NCBI GenBank assembly: GCA_039583875.1
Contig: CM077165.1
Location: 66,204,757-66,268,756 of the forward strand
Direction: 5' to 3'
DNA: 64,000 nucleotides
Source: Platanthera guangdongensis
Taxonomy: Eukaryota; Streptophyta; Magnoliopsida; Asparagales; Orchidaceae
Of the stretch, positions 10,599 through 24,849 are shown piece by piece (positions within the stretch are counted from its first letter, which is position 1; every line of letters starts with the position of its first letter). Below the pieces are notes generated by a model. The model did no database searches. It saw only the letters and a program-made list of their open reading frames with translations, and was not told the DNA's origin. Made by a program: the position numbers and the translations under genes.

Positions 10599-12936
10599 AT
10601 GGCTCCAAGGACCACCGCCAGCCTGGTCACTGGATGTGAGTTGGTTCGAACCGGGTTCTCACATGCCTCAGATCAGTTCAGAAACATCATCATCATGCTT
10701 GAAGAGGCTGGACTCTCTTTTATATTGGAGCACCCCTGCAAAATTTTGGACAAGGAAGTGATGGAGTTCTTCGCAACCGCCAAACTTCAGAATGAAGACT
10801 CTATCATCAAGAGTAAGGTTGCAAGTGCAAGGATCAAGATGTCTGCAAGCAAACTGACCCAATACTTGCAGCTCACCAGTTCTGAGCACGAGGATTATCT
10901 GGAGGAACATGATAAAGCCAGGACATTATTATTCTGTGGACTAGCTAGAGGAACCAGATCGATAAAGAGAAAAGAAATGAATGAGGAGGGGAAACTCTTG
11001 TCCAACATCATTGGGAAAGTACTGATCTGCAAACCCGGCTCACATGACCACATCTCAGCTGACATGTTCAAGATTCTTGTAGCGATTGTCTGCAGAAAGA
11101 GATTCAACTGGGGGGCTATGCTTTTTGAGAAGATTAATGACACTCTTAGATCTCCAAGTTTTGGAAGAATCATCAGCTTATATCTTAATCGGTTGAACGG
11201 AGATAGGTTCGACATGAGTAAAGGAGTTCCATTGCATTATTTGAAGAAAATGGACTCCAGCGTATTTGACAGATGGGAGTGACGCATCGGGCAGGCAGCA
11301 GTGGTAGTAGAACAAGAAGAATCTCTTGCCGAGGACAGAACTGTAGCAGATTCCGTGGCTATTTCCGGTGAAGTTCCTGATGCACTGACTGCAGGAATTG
11401 AGGGGGAGCCTCTACCCGCTTCTGCTAATGTCATATCTGGCATCTCTCAGATAGCTAGAGTTGCAGTTGCAGATCTGCAAGAAGAAAGTGAAGATGTGGT
11501 GGAAAATGAGGCGGCCCTGAACGTGAATGATCTAAGAACCGGAGGTGATGTAGAGGAGAATAATGAGGAAGGTTTGGAAGACGATGCAGTTGAGAATGAC
11601 ATCATGGATGTGAGGATGAGGAAGAAGGAAATGAGAGACAGGAAGTAATGGAGCCTCAGGACGACACTGAAGTTCCATCTGAAAAGCAAGCTCCTGAGAT
11701 AGTTCCTGAGAAAACTAGTGCAATAGTGGAGGGGGAGTCCTCTCAGCAGAGGCTGCTAAGTACTTCTGAGAAATCTACTGAGGCTGCAAATATTCCCCCT
11801 ATAGAGACTGTGCAAGTGTCCAGCTCTACAAGTGAATCTGCTGAAGAGCAAGTCTAAGGAATGCCTCAGGGTCATCCACCACGAGCTGATCTAGCTAATC
11901 TCACAGTGAATGTTATTCAAGGTATAGTGGATGAGCTCAAAGTGTCTTTTGAGCAAGCTCAAAATAAAGTGTTAAAAAGAATTAATAAATCTGAGAATCT
12001 AATGCTCAAGAACATTGTGGAAATTAATCACAAACTGGATTTGATGGAAAAGAAGTTCGAAGACAAGTATACAGCAGCCGACAAAGCTGTAACTCTTCTT
12101 ATGGAAGGATTGAAAAAGAACACAGATACACTCGCTGTAGTTAATCAGAATGCTCATGTAGTGGCAAATAACATCCAAAAATTTGATGCCAACATGGTGA
12201 TTCTTAATGGAAATCAACAAGCCTTGATTACCGAGTTCTCCAAGACTACAAAGCACATTGATGAGTCACTGCATTCTTATGCAAACTCCATTGTCGTCGA
12301 AGACAAAAAGGGGGAGCAAGAATATACAGCTAAGATGGCCGAGCTTCAGGAAATCATAATCAAAAATTTTGACTAGTCAAACTTATATGTATATGACAGT
12401 TGCTGGTGGATGCTCAAACAAGTGTTAGGCACCAATATCCCTGAAAATCCTGAGGGTAATCCTGCTCCTGAGAATAATACTGCGGCTGATGAGGGAGTAA
12501 GTGCTGAAGAAGTTCCTTTAAGTGAAGCTGATGCTCAAAGGGCTGCTACGGCCACCTCCAAAGCAAAACTGATGGCCATGTTTGACCAAGAAGCCCTAGC
12601 AAAAGCTAGGGACAAGAGAAAAACTCAAGAAGGGACATCTAAGGAAATGCAAGCTGAAAAGAAAATCAGATTGAAGGAGGATGAAGTGAGGAACGAAAAG
12701 TGGAGTCCGGTATCAAAGAGTATTATCTTGGACACGTTCTGGCTACAAGAAAAAGGGAAATCAATCGGAACGACGTATACAGCCAGCATGAGTGGGAGCT
12801 GCACAAGACATATGAAGCTAAACGGAACATCTTCTTCAGGACTAACACTACGGCAGACAAAGCTCCTCCTCCCAGATACTATCCAAAGCCCAAGGAGTAC
12901 GTTGAGAGGCAAAGAAATAAGTTCCTGGCTCAATAA
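10599..12936 (+). pseudogene. ORF3 of SIR-D, broken
   Basis: I know no named function for it. It begins MAPRTTASL and encodes an N-terminal domain of about 228 residues that aligns with SIR-A ORF3: shared CELVRTGF/YELVRHAF, SNIIGKVLICKPGSHD/SEIVGKVILSKPGGHD and LGRI-type SFGRIISLYL. An acidic linker follows (to about 11860), then a long coiled-coil-like region (11890-12370). The C-terminal domain has KWSPVSKSIILDT, then, after a frameshift, SQHEWEL and RYYPKPKEY. Breaks are TGA 11280-11282, a frameshift near 11646, TAA 11855-11857, TAG 12374-12376 and a frameshift near 12750. Sireviruses are known for an env-like gene here, but I see no membrane segment. Confidence 0.75.
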
Positions 12937-13037
12937 CACAAGGATGACCTAGCCAAAGAGAAATAGACATAAGTTTATTGCTTGTCATTTTCTCAAGAGC
13001 ATATTTATCTTTTCTTATTGTTACATGAACAATTTTT

Positions 13038-13074
<37 letters not shown>

Positions 13075-13205
13075 GAATTTATGATTGACTCAAGCTTTGA
13101 TCTGTTTGCCTTTATTTCTTTGTGCCGTATCTTCAAATTCTATATGCTGTGTATATTATCTGGATGGTGGTATTCATCTTAGCTAGTAGGATTTTGGCTT
13201 CGTCA

Positions 13206-13218
13206 AATAGGGGCAGAT
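13206..13218 (+). promoter_or_regulatory. Polypurine tract of SIR-D
   Basis: AATAGGGGCAGAT lies directly before the 3' LTR start at 13219. SIR-A has AAATAGGGGGAGAT in the same position, and SIR-B has it on the minus strand. Confidence 0.8.
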
Positions 13219-13540
13219 TGTTGGGTATTGTATCCACAATTACCTGGATTTGAGGAAGCCACCTGTCAAGCTAAGATGAATTCACAATGTATTTGATGAA
13301 ATCTTTCAAGTTGTGCTTGCAGTTATTCCACGCTAAGTACACACCAATGTCAGGGTGCAGTAGGTCAATATACACGGGTCTGCGCGACGTAATCCCTCGT
13401 TGAGCAGATCAGTGTGTTGGCCTACGTGTAGTCTCTCTATTGGAGTGTACTTATTTTCAAGTACAGGGCTGTGATAATGCAAGAGCAGACAAGGAGCAAG
13501 GATCGGTCAAAGAGCAGCTCATGGGTGGAAAGAGGAAAAA

Positions 13541-13742
13541 TCGCCTAAGTAAAAATCGACGAGAATCACTAAGTGATTCTCGCCGAATCGGCGAGAATCA
13601 CTAGCTGATTCTCGCCGATTCTCTCCGGCTAACTCAGAGCGTGTTTATCTGTCGCTAAGTCAAAATCGTCGAGAATCACTGGCTGATTCTCGCCGATTCG
13701 ACGAGAATCACCTTCGATTCTCGCCAATTTTGACTTAGGCGA
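13541..13742 (+). repeat. Nested hairpin cluster in SIR-D LTR
   Basis: Four inverted repeats with arms CGAGAATCA and GATTCTCG lie at 13560-13582, 13591-13615, 13670-13692 and 13701-13722. An outer pair, TCGCCTAAGT and ACTTAGGCGA, brackets the cluster. The whole block could fold as one long hairpin. Confidence 0.85.
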
Positions 13743-13846
13743 ATTCTGGAACCCGCTGGACCGGACTTAGCCGCTGGCGCTGTTTTGAACCGGGCTTGGG
13801 GTTTCTTGTTGGTGGGGCCCACAACGGTCATCTTGAAGACCTAATG

Positions 13847-13854
13847 TATAAATA
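13847..13854 (+). promoter_or_regulatory. TATA box of SIR-D LTR
   Basis: TATAAATA follows the hairpin cluster by about 105 bp. This matches the palindrome-then-TATA order of the SIR-A and SIR-B LTRs. Confidence 0.6.
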
Positions 13855-14700
13855 CATCGGTATTTTTGAAAAGTAAGAAGAATACAGAAAAACATATACA
13901 CGAGCCGCCGACGTGACCTAGATCGCGAAAAACTAGCTCCGCCGCCGTTGCCGCTAGTCCAGTAGATCGCCGGCTTTGATCGTGGTTTCTTCCAGATCTT
14001 CCGGCGATAGAAGCTCAGCCAAGCAATGCGTCTCACGCGTCTAACCAGAGATCCTTTGTCTCTTGATTCGTTGATCGGGAAATCCTTCCCCTTCCGAATC
14101 GATCGAGACGATCGATCCTAGTGTGACCGTTGGAAGATCTTGCTAGCTTTGCTACGAAGTTTGAATCTCCAAAGAACATCCGCAACACGCCATGTCGCCG
14201 CCGATCCCGAGAACCAAGCCGCCGCCCTTCTTGCCGCCGCCGGTTTCGGGGAGATTCTCTCCAAGTGAGATCTAGGGTTGTGGACTCTTCGTTGACTTCA
14301 AGAACACGTCGTCGAACGAAGAGGGACACTTTATTCTCCATAAGCTGTTTGTATTTCTTATACAATCTATTTTCAAGTTCTTTGTAACGGACCGATTGGT
14401 CCCTAGTTGTAAGGGTTGGGTGCAACCCGTGTTGTGGGAGTGGTGACTCCTACGTGTGGAAGGGTTCCTTCCGTTAGTGCAAGGATTGGATTTCAATCCT
14501 GTTGGTGAAGTGACCGAGTCGTCCCTGGTTGGGAGATAGGTCGAAGGGGGAAAGTGGATGTACCCAAATCGGGGAACCACTATAATTTGCTTGTGTCCTT
14601 TCTGTGCTGTGTTGTTTTGTTTTCTTGTGCAGGTACGACTTTAATTCCGCAAAAACGCTACAAGTCACCTATTCCCCCCCATAGGTGAAAGTAGTTGACA

Positions 14701-17481
14701 CTAGGTGGACTTTGGGGCTCATCCTTCCCCTTCCCCAACCCCCATTCAATTCACTAGGACAAGGAATGCAGCCCCATTTCAACCAACTGGTCCTTGACTG
14801 GTTTGAGCCATGCTTCATCCCCCACCTACCATGGCCAAAAACTTTGACTAAGGACCACTAATGGCAATGCAGCCTACACCCACCTAACACCCCAACTCTC
14901 CTTCTTAAAAGCATCACTGGAGTCCAGGGATTGAGTTACACCCATTTCCTGAAGGAGCAAAGGAGTTTCACTGTGATATTGCAGAAATCCGACCACCACC
15001 ACCACCACCATGACAATCCGGCGATCGGCAAGGCTACATCCACCCACACAGGTCCTCCTCCACTTCTTCTTCCTTGGGTAGTTCATAGCAATCTCTAGGG
15101 CCAAGGTTCGGGCTCAATTGAGCCCGATCCAATTCAAAACATTCCTGGTTTTTTCGTTATTTTGCACTTGTCGGGATCGTCGGAAAAAGGCTCTCCGGCG
15201 GCTGTGCCGCCGCCTGGCGACAGCCACCACCTCAACGGAGGTGGTGGTGGCGGTGGCCGGCCGTGGAGGTGGCCGGATGGCCGGTGGCAGCGTGTGGAAG
15301 ATGCTCCAGGAAAATCCAATCCAGGCCGTTGGCTGGAGATTGAAGACAACCGGATGCCGTCCAAGGCGCGCCAAGATTCGTGCAGTATAGAAATCAAACT
15401 ATAGGATTATGATTTACATTTTAATGATTCTTTCACATATAATGTAATTAATAGTTTAAATTTTTAAAAATACATAGAGTCTATTTTAGAGGAAATGGTC
15501 AACACATAAATTCTAGACCTCTGTGTCTACTCTAACTCAAAATTGGTTTGAACAAATTTGGGTGCCTTCTTTGACCAGGGAACTCATTTTGGTAGGATCT
15601 ATACCTAGGGATAGACAGAAATTAAAATGGATGCCCACCCTTCATCTCTGGTCCAAATGACGTTTGGACAGAGAGTCATCCTAGTATATATCTAGGTCCT
15701 GCCCAAAAATGCGAGTTTTTGGGGACAATCTTTCTATAGTTTTCGAAATTATTTAATTTATATGGGTAAATTAATTTAGGGACCAAATTTTGGTGAGAGA
15801 TGCTTGGGGTCATTATAAAGCTCTGGTTAACATTTAATCACATTTGGAGGTGGTTTGAACTGAAATCATGCAAACCCTAGCCTTGCACAAAAAGGGCATT
15901 TTGGTCAAAAAGTGCACTTTGGGGTTTGAGTGGTCAAATCACCTCAATAGAGGTTGAAATTGGGGCCACTGGCTTGTCATGGCTTTTAACACCTCCCCAT
16001 GGAAGATGGGGTAGATTGGAATAGATTTGCCCTAAGATCTAAGGCCAAACCCTAAGGATGGGCTTTTATGCCTTGTGAAGGGCATGAGGCCAAAAGACCT
16101 TGAATGAATTTCAAATTTGGTAGGGAGGGTTCTAGGGTAGCTAAAGCCCTCTGGTAAAAATTCCAGGGGATTTGGGAAAGGGTAGGCCCCCAAAACCCTA
16201 ACCCTAGTTTAGGGCACAAACATTGTAGTGCTAGAATAATTTAGTAAAACTCCTTGAACAATAATAAAATTTGGGTATTGTGGTCATAAGGATAGATTAA
16301 ACCTGTGGTAATTTAATTGTGAATTTTGGATCAATATTCTTAGCACTTCCTTTGTAATTCATTGTTTTTCCCTATTAATCATTAGGTCATTATGATCCCA
16401 CTGCCCATTGGAAGGTCATGAAAATTTGGCAGAGGGTGTTTGAGACCTCAATGACTATGTATGAAGTTTATTAGAATTTTTGGATACATATTTGCCGTAC
16501 CTACTTCACAAGCTCAATAACTTGGAAAATTGTACAATAATTTGTTTAGAGCTCATTATTTGCAAATAAATTATGAAACTTGACTTAGAGCATTTATATG
16601 TCCTTACAATCATCGTTGAATTTTCTTAGAATTTTTGGAATTAGTTTTGCTGCACTTGCTTCTTAAAATTGAAAAAATCGTTTATATTCAAAAATTGTTT
16701 TAGAGGCTTAACCTTACTGGAAAATGGGGAGACTCTGGATTCTGTGTTAACTAAACATCTTAAATTTATCATAAATTTGGTAGAGCATATATTTATCTGA
16801 AATTGGTACTTCATGTTCAAACATGGGATTTTTGGATGACTAGAATAATTAAATAAAATAACAGATAAATAGGGAAAATTATGAAATTCTGGTGTTAAGC
16901 TAAAAAGGTCATGAAAGATTTCTTATAATTATTATAGGGGTATTGGATGAATATTTTGAGTACCTCCCATGTTACACATCATATAGCTTAAGTGGTCTGC
17001 ATTTAGTAAAACTGCAGAAATTAAGTTGGAGTATGATTTTGGGCACATGAGTTGGGGTTAGTTGTTTGCTGGGTTTGATGAATAGAAATGAGTTCATATT
17101 TGGAAGATGGCATGAGTAGAGTGTTGAATTGGCTAGTGTTAAGTGTACTCGGGGTCGACAAAACATTGTCTTCCCTGTAGGAGAGGAAGTGTCAAATACA
17201 CTAGGGTTATATCCAGTATAATATTTAAGGTGTTGGAGATAAGTAACAACCAATAAAAGTAAGTGCCTTGCGAAAGCGAGCTTTGGGCGTAATCCCATCG
17301 TAGCTCTTAGTGCCCTCGAGAGCCCTTCATGGAGAATACCTTGGGCAGTCCTAGGCTAAACCTAAATTGTAGGCAAAAATGAAATGCAAGGGTAACTAGT
17401 AAATCTAGGGTTACACCTTCACACACCTCGATGCCTCGGGGACATAGGTTGGGACACTCGGGCAGTAAGCCTTGTGGTTTT
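14701..17481 (+). repeat. TEK2 LTR, left copy, segment 2
   Basis: After six bases of uncertain origin, the sequence repeats 112 bp already present left of SIR-D, then continues collinear with about 60480-63495 of the right LTR. It includes A/T-rich DNA (15400-16980) without any gene. LRD interrupts it at 17482. Short frames in 15100-15400 come from the GC-rich CACCACC/GGTGG part of the LTR, are mirrored on both strands and are not genes. Confidence 0.85.
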
Positions 17482-19611
<2,130 letters not shown>

Positions 19612-19905
19612 CAATCCCCGCTCTTTTCGAGCTTGGCACAAGCTCGGAAAGAATCATCCAACCCAACGTATCCGGCGAGTGGGAGCCGACCCAAAAAATT
19701 TTTTGAGAGAAACTAAAATCTGTGCTTGGAGCATCGATCTCTCCACGACCTTTCTGATCCTTTGAATCACTCGATACCCTTTGGCTTACTGCTATCGAAT
19801 TTCCCTTATACCATTACTTACAACAAGTATACCATTTCTCGTGATATCGCGAAACAACAAAGTCGTATCTTCTGTATCCTCTTGTACACGCGGAGCTAAT
19901 CCTTT

Positions 19906-20915
19906 CCCCCCAGGTGTGCCTACAGCCCTGCCAGCTAATGAGAGCCTGACAGTGAGTCTACCCGGGGCCGAGCAGCACTCGGGGTCCCTTACCCCCCAGG
20001 CGAGACTACGGACCTGCCAGCTAGTAGGGGTCAGGCAGCGGGTCTACCCGGGGTCGAGCATCACTCGGGGTCTTGCAAAAAGTCTCCATGAACCAACCCC
20101 TTCCCCCCAGGTGTGCCTACAGCCCTGCCAGCTAATGAGAGCCTGACAGTGAGTCTACCCGGGGTCCACTACTACCGCCAGCGAGTGACTTCCAGCCCTG
20201 CCAGCTAGGTGAGAGCCTGACAGCGGGATCTGCTCGAGGCCCGAGGATGACACCAAGTGACTTCCAGCCCTGCTAGCTAGGTGAGAGCCTGACAGCGGGA
20301 TCTGCTCGGGGTCCACAACTACCGCCGTCGAGTGACTTCCAGCCCTGCCAGCTAGGTGAGAGCCTGCTAGCGGGATCTGCTCGAGGCCCAAGGATGACAC
20401 AGAGTGACTTCCAGCCCTGCCAGCTAGGTGAGAGCCTGACAACGGGATCTGCTCGGGGTCCACAACTACTGCCGTCGAGTGACTTCCAGCCCTGCCAGCT
20501 AGGTGAGAGCCTGACAGCGGGATCTGCTCGAGGCCCAAGGATGACACCGAGTGACTTCCAGCCCTGCCAGCTAGGTGAGAGCCTGACAGCGGGATCTGCT
20601 TGGGGTCCACTACTACCGCCATCGAGTGACTTCCAGCCCTGCCAGCTAGGTGAGAGCCTGATAGCGGGATCTGCTCGAGGCCCAAGGATGACACCGAGTG
20701 ACTTCCAGCCCTGCCAGCTAGGTGAGAGCCTGATAGCGGGATCTGCTCGGGGTCCACTACTACCGCCATCGAGTGACTTCCAGCCCTGCCAGCTAGGTGA
20801 GAGCCTGATAGCGGGATCTGATCGAGGCCCAAGGATGACACCGAGTGACTTCCAGCCCTGCCAGCTAGGTGAGAGCCTGACAGCGGGATCTACTCGGGGT
20901 CCACTACTACTCGAG
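19906..20915 (+). repeat. Tandem array inside LRD
   Basis: Units of about 73 bp start with GTGACTTCCAGCCCTG and recur at about 20184, 20257, 20330, 20402, 20476, 20550, 20623, 20696, 20769 and 20843. Two unit types alternate, so the higher-order period is about 147 bp. Diverged units extend left to about 19906. Because 147 is a multiple of three, both strands show long repetitive frames; I do not regard these as genes. Confidence 0.9.
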
Positions 20916-20919
20916 GACT

Positions 20920-21703
20920 TGACTTTGCTTGAGGTGGAGACATCCTGTTTACTTAAGAGGTGCTGGAGAGTTAATTGCACCGATGCTTTTACAAATGGAG
21001 GATGCATTCTTTTCATAAGAAAGACGATCTGGAAGTCGTCAAATCAGGAAGCTGGTGTCCGAGCCTGTTCCTAATAATTCCTCCAATCGGAAGAGAGATG
21101 CAATCGGGGGGACATAGGGCGACGTGCAAGGGGGGAGCTGATCTCGGCCGTCAGTGCAGCGGCTCGGTCTTACAATAGCGCTTAAAGTCCCGCGGCACCG
21201 TCCCATAGTCCGAACTAGGCTATTTAAAAGGAACGGGTTGGACGTTTGGCTTCCGGAGTCGATCGCGAGGCTAACCCTTGAAGCCCTCAGAAGCTCGAGG
21301 TGAATCAGTAATAAAGGGAAAACTTGACCGCTGCTGAATTACAAGGAAGAGATAACATATTACCGCTAGGGAGGGAACCCTTTCCGGTCACCCCGGCTCA
21401 TAATACCTCTCAGCTGCTCTCTTACTCGATCTTGAAGATAAGAACCTCCAGGTTTCTCGTTGACGTAATAAGTGGGGATACACGGGTTTTCATAGGTAGA
21501 AGCGCTTCAAATAGGTGCAAATCCTACTCCAAATGCTATGGGATTCAAACAACAGCTATGGGAGGGGACAACTCTGAGTATGAGGACCTTACACACGAAG
21601 TGTCAACGCATGACCGTGGTCGTCACCTGGTTCCACTTCTATAGCCATGATGTTCGCCTGAGTTCTTCTGTGCTGGTCACTCTCCACGCTCACCGCACCA
21701 AAA
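20920..21703 (+). other. Non-coding interior of LRD before its 3' LTR
   Basis: About 780 bp of unique sequence lie here. A 106-codon frame (21324-21644) has no recognisable motif. I see nothing else in it and no polypurine tract at its right end. Confidence 0.5.
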
Positions 21704-23600
21704 TGTTGAAAACGGAAATCGGTCTCATGTAGAGTTCGACCCTTGGGGAAGGGGTGACCGCGCACCTACTACCCTCAAGCGAACGATCTAGGCACAAGAC
21801 CAGGAACACAAGGGACAGACCCAAGGTCTCAGTGTGGAGAACCCGCCGCATACCCGGAAGACTAACTAACTCTTCCCCTCCCAAGCCAAGGGCTGAGCTA
21901 AGGCACCTTCGGAGGGCTCTCTTGGCCGATCGGAACATCCAAGGAGGATCTCGAGATCCACTCCCAAACTAGAGGTGCCACCTCGAGTCTATGTAAAATT
22001 TTCCCCGCCCGTCTTACTATTGGCGCAAAACCGCCCAGCAGCCCTACTCTACGCAGCCCCAACTGGGGCGCTAACAGCGGAACTCCGCTATTCTGAAAGG
22101 ATGACAACAGGCCATCAGGGGCTTCCCGGCATCTATACCTCGGGGCCCACACGGGGGAGCGGTTCACGAACACACCGCTCGCCCAAGATAGGAGGAGTAA
22201 ACTATAATCACAGAGCATCACAGATATGAAAAAATATTACAGGAATATAAATTCCATACTCGGCACGCAGGCCGGAAATATAAACAAAAAGGCCTTCGAG
22301 GGCCAGCACAAGCTTGGGCTTAAGCCCGCTACTCCCCCGCCTGGTACTGCAACACCTGTACGCCAACGTCTCGACGAGCGGCGACCAACTAGTCATCGGT
22401 CGGCCAACATAAGCGGACCAAACATATTGTGCACACCCCTTTTTGGGGGCTACGGAGCGCATTCCCTGCAAGCGGCTAAATAAACAACTTCCTCGGAGTC
22501 TTCTCCAGGAACCCCAGAACATCACCAATCCGGCTCACACATCCGGATGGGCTTCACACAGCATGCCTAAACCCGTACTCACGCTTCCGGGTACTAATGC
22601 AAATAACTGCGGGGACGTAGACGTCAACCCGTCGGAAAGCCCCCTTCCCCCCACCCGTTGGTGGAGAGGGACTTCTATGCAAATATGTAAACTGATGGCT
22701 TCACCTGCCCGAGTTGAAACATCGTTACCCTTGTCGCGTGCTTGGTGGCGGGGCCGGGAGAGGAGCTCCGGGTCGATTCTGCTGCGTGCGGCCGCGTCGG
22801 TGGTCGCTCTCCACTCTAGGCCGAGCCTTGCTCCAGGCCGAGCCTCGCTCCAGGCTGAGCCTCGCTCCAGGCCGAGCCTCGCTCCAGGCCGAGCCTCGCT
22901 CTAGGCCGAGCCTCGCTCCAGGCCGGGAGAAAGAGAGGATCGGCCAGGGGGTGGTTGCTGCTCCAGGTCGGGAAGAAGAGAGGGTCGGCAGGGTTGGGGT
23001 TGCTTCAGGCCGGGAAAAAGAAGGAGAGGGGCGGCCGGGCTGCTGCCTTGCCGGCGACGGAAGACAGCGGGAATGGGGCGGCCGGGCTGCTGCTTCGCCG
23101 GCGACGGGAGAGAGAGAGAGAGGAAGGGGCGGCCGGGCTGCTGCTTCGCCGGCGACGGGAGAGAGAGAGAGAGGAAGGGGAGGACGTGCCCTAGCTTCGC
23201 CGGCGACGGGAGAGAGAGAGAGAGGAAGGGGCGGCCGTGCCCTAGCTTCGCCGGCGACGGGAGAGAGCGGGAAAGGGGCTGCGGGGCTGCTGCTTTGCCG
23301 GCAACGGGAGAGAGGGGGAAAGGGGCGGCCGGGCTGCTGCTTTGCCGGCGACGGGAGAGTTGGGGAATGTGGCGGCGGCGGCTGGGCTCCAGATCGGCTA
23401 GGCTAGGTTTTTCCCCTACTTCTCTTTTTCTTCCTGAACCCTTCTCCCGAGCCCCACTTTTTTTCTCTTCTTCTTCTTTTATTTTTTATTCCCTCTCCTC
23501 TTTGCTGTACCCCTGTCCCCCTACTCAAATCCCCTCCTGCCTCCTTTTTATCTTATCCCCTCTCATAATATATATAATATATTATATATATTATAATATA

Positions 23601-23691
<91 letters not shown>

Positions 23692-23834
23692 TAAACCTAT
23701 GCGCATAAGACCTCCGCACGCACGCACGAGGACCCGCACCCCCTCAAACGGGGTCGCACCAACTCGTCGCCCACAACACGCCCCCAGGCTGATATTTGGA
23801 GAGGGTCCCACTCGCCCGGCTACGGGGTTGTATA
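21704..23834 (+). repeat. 3' LTR of LRD
   Basis: It is collinear and nearly identical with 17482-19611, including the 17-bp repeats, the GA-rich block and a (TA)n tract, which points to a recent insertion. It ends TTGTATA where TTGTACA is expected. Confidence 0.85.
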
Positions 23835-23990
23835 GTTTTGGTGTTGGGCAGGTTATCCCGGCGAGCTTTGGCTCGGTTATGGTTTGTGATGGGCAGGTTG
23901 GCCCGGCGAGCTTTGACTCGGTTGTAATTTATGATGGACGGGATGGTCAGGGGAGCTTTGGCTCGGTAGCTGATACATAAGGTTGCATGT
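23835..23990 (+). repeat. TEK2 LTR, left copy, segment 3
   Basis: It resumes the TEK2 LTR and matches 63497-63650. It contains about three units of a roughly 50-bp repeat with GATGGGCAGGTTGGCCCG. SIR-B interrupts it at 23991, and nothing of the LTR beyond this point survives on the other side of SIR-B. Confidence 0.8.
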
Positions 23991-24727
23991 TGAAAGTTTA
24001 TAGTTGCCTACCTAAATCACCTAGAGGGGGGTGAATAGGTGAATTATGCGTCTTTTTGCCGAATAAAAATTACAAACCAATGCACAGATCTATCTACCAA
24101 TCAAACACAGACGAGACAATATTTATAGTGGTTCCCCAACCTTGGCTACATCCACTTTCCCTCACCGATCTAGCAATACACTAGACTCGGCTACTCCACT
24201 ATCTCGGATTGAAAATCAATCCTACCCTCGGAACAATGTTCCTACAATCTCGATCCACAAAACGGATCTACACTCGGATGATATAACGTCCTACAAACTC
24301 GGAGACAAAAGCTCCTACACTCGGAGAAATTTCTCCTACAAGAATGAAATAAATTTTGAATAGAAATACAAACAGTGATCCCTTTTTCAGATCTGCAACA
24401 GTCGACCAGAAATTTCTTCTTCTAGGCTTTGCGGCTTTATCAGAATGATGAAGAGAAATCTCGGCAAGATTGGATATGAAACTTCTTGGCTTCACACGAT
24501 CGATCGAATCAGAAGATTGAGGAGTTGAGCAAATCTCGATCTGGAAACCCTTCTGGATCTGAATCCTCAAAAGATGAAACCCTAGCCGGTCGGGAATCAG
24601 AGACGGCGACGACGGCGGTTTTCGTTTCTTGGAGAGAGAAAGAGGAGACAGAAAGCTTGAGAGTACGACTACAAAACTTCTTAAAAATAATCTTCTTAGA
24701 ATTAGGATTTGTCAGTTTAGACAAGAC

Positions 24728-24735
24728 TATATATA
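24728..24735 (-). promoter_or_regulatory. TATA box of SIR-B LTR
   Basis: TATATATA on the minus strand lies about 115 bp downstream of the last palindrome of the array. Confidence 0.6.
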
Positions 24736-24849
24736 GGATCAGAAAAGTTTAGACATAATTGAGTCATTATGAGATACACATGGACCAATCACGTCAAATT
24801 TCATTAAGAGAACCGTTATTCTGGAATTAATGAATTTTCGGAAAAGTCG

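Larger units (their letters stand above)
8286..14700 (+). mobile_element. SIR-D, Ty1/copia Sirevirus-like element with pol deleted
   Basis: The left end is TGTTGGGTATTG at 8286. The same start recurs at 13219 as the 3' LTR, which ends TTGACA at 14700. Between them are a shortened 5' LTR, the C-terminal half of gag, about 1 kb of spacer, ORF3 and a polypurine tract. All of pol, most of the 5' LTR, the primer site and the N-terminal half of gag are gone, so it cannot move by itself. The bases just outside the ends, TTCAT and CTAGG, do not match as a target duplication. Instead a 112-bp piece of the host LTR is present on both sides (8174-8285 and 14707-14818). Confidence 0.85.
13219..14700 (+). 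repeat. 3' LTR of SIR-D
   Basis: The LTR runs from TGTTGGGTATTG to TTGACA. It contains a four-copy hairpin cluster, a TATA box about 105 bp further on, and an end region CACCTATTCCCCCCC-ATAGGTG that matches the conserved 3' ends of the SIR-A and SIR-B LTRs. Confidence 0.85.

Noticed and set aside
20155..21074. Long repetitive open frames on both strands
   Set aside because: They follow from a tandem unit whose dimer is a multiple of three. Both strands are open at once, and no start context or domain is present.
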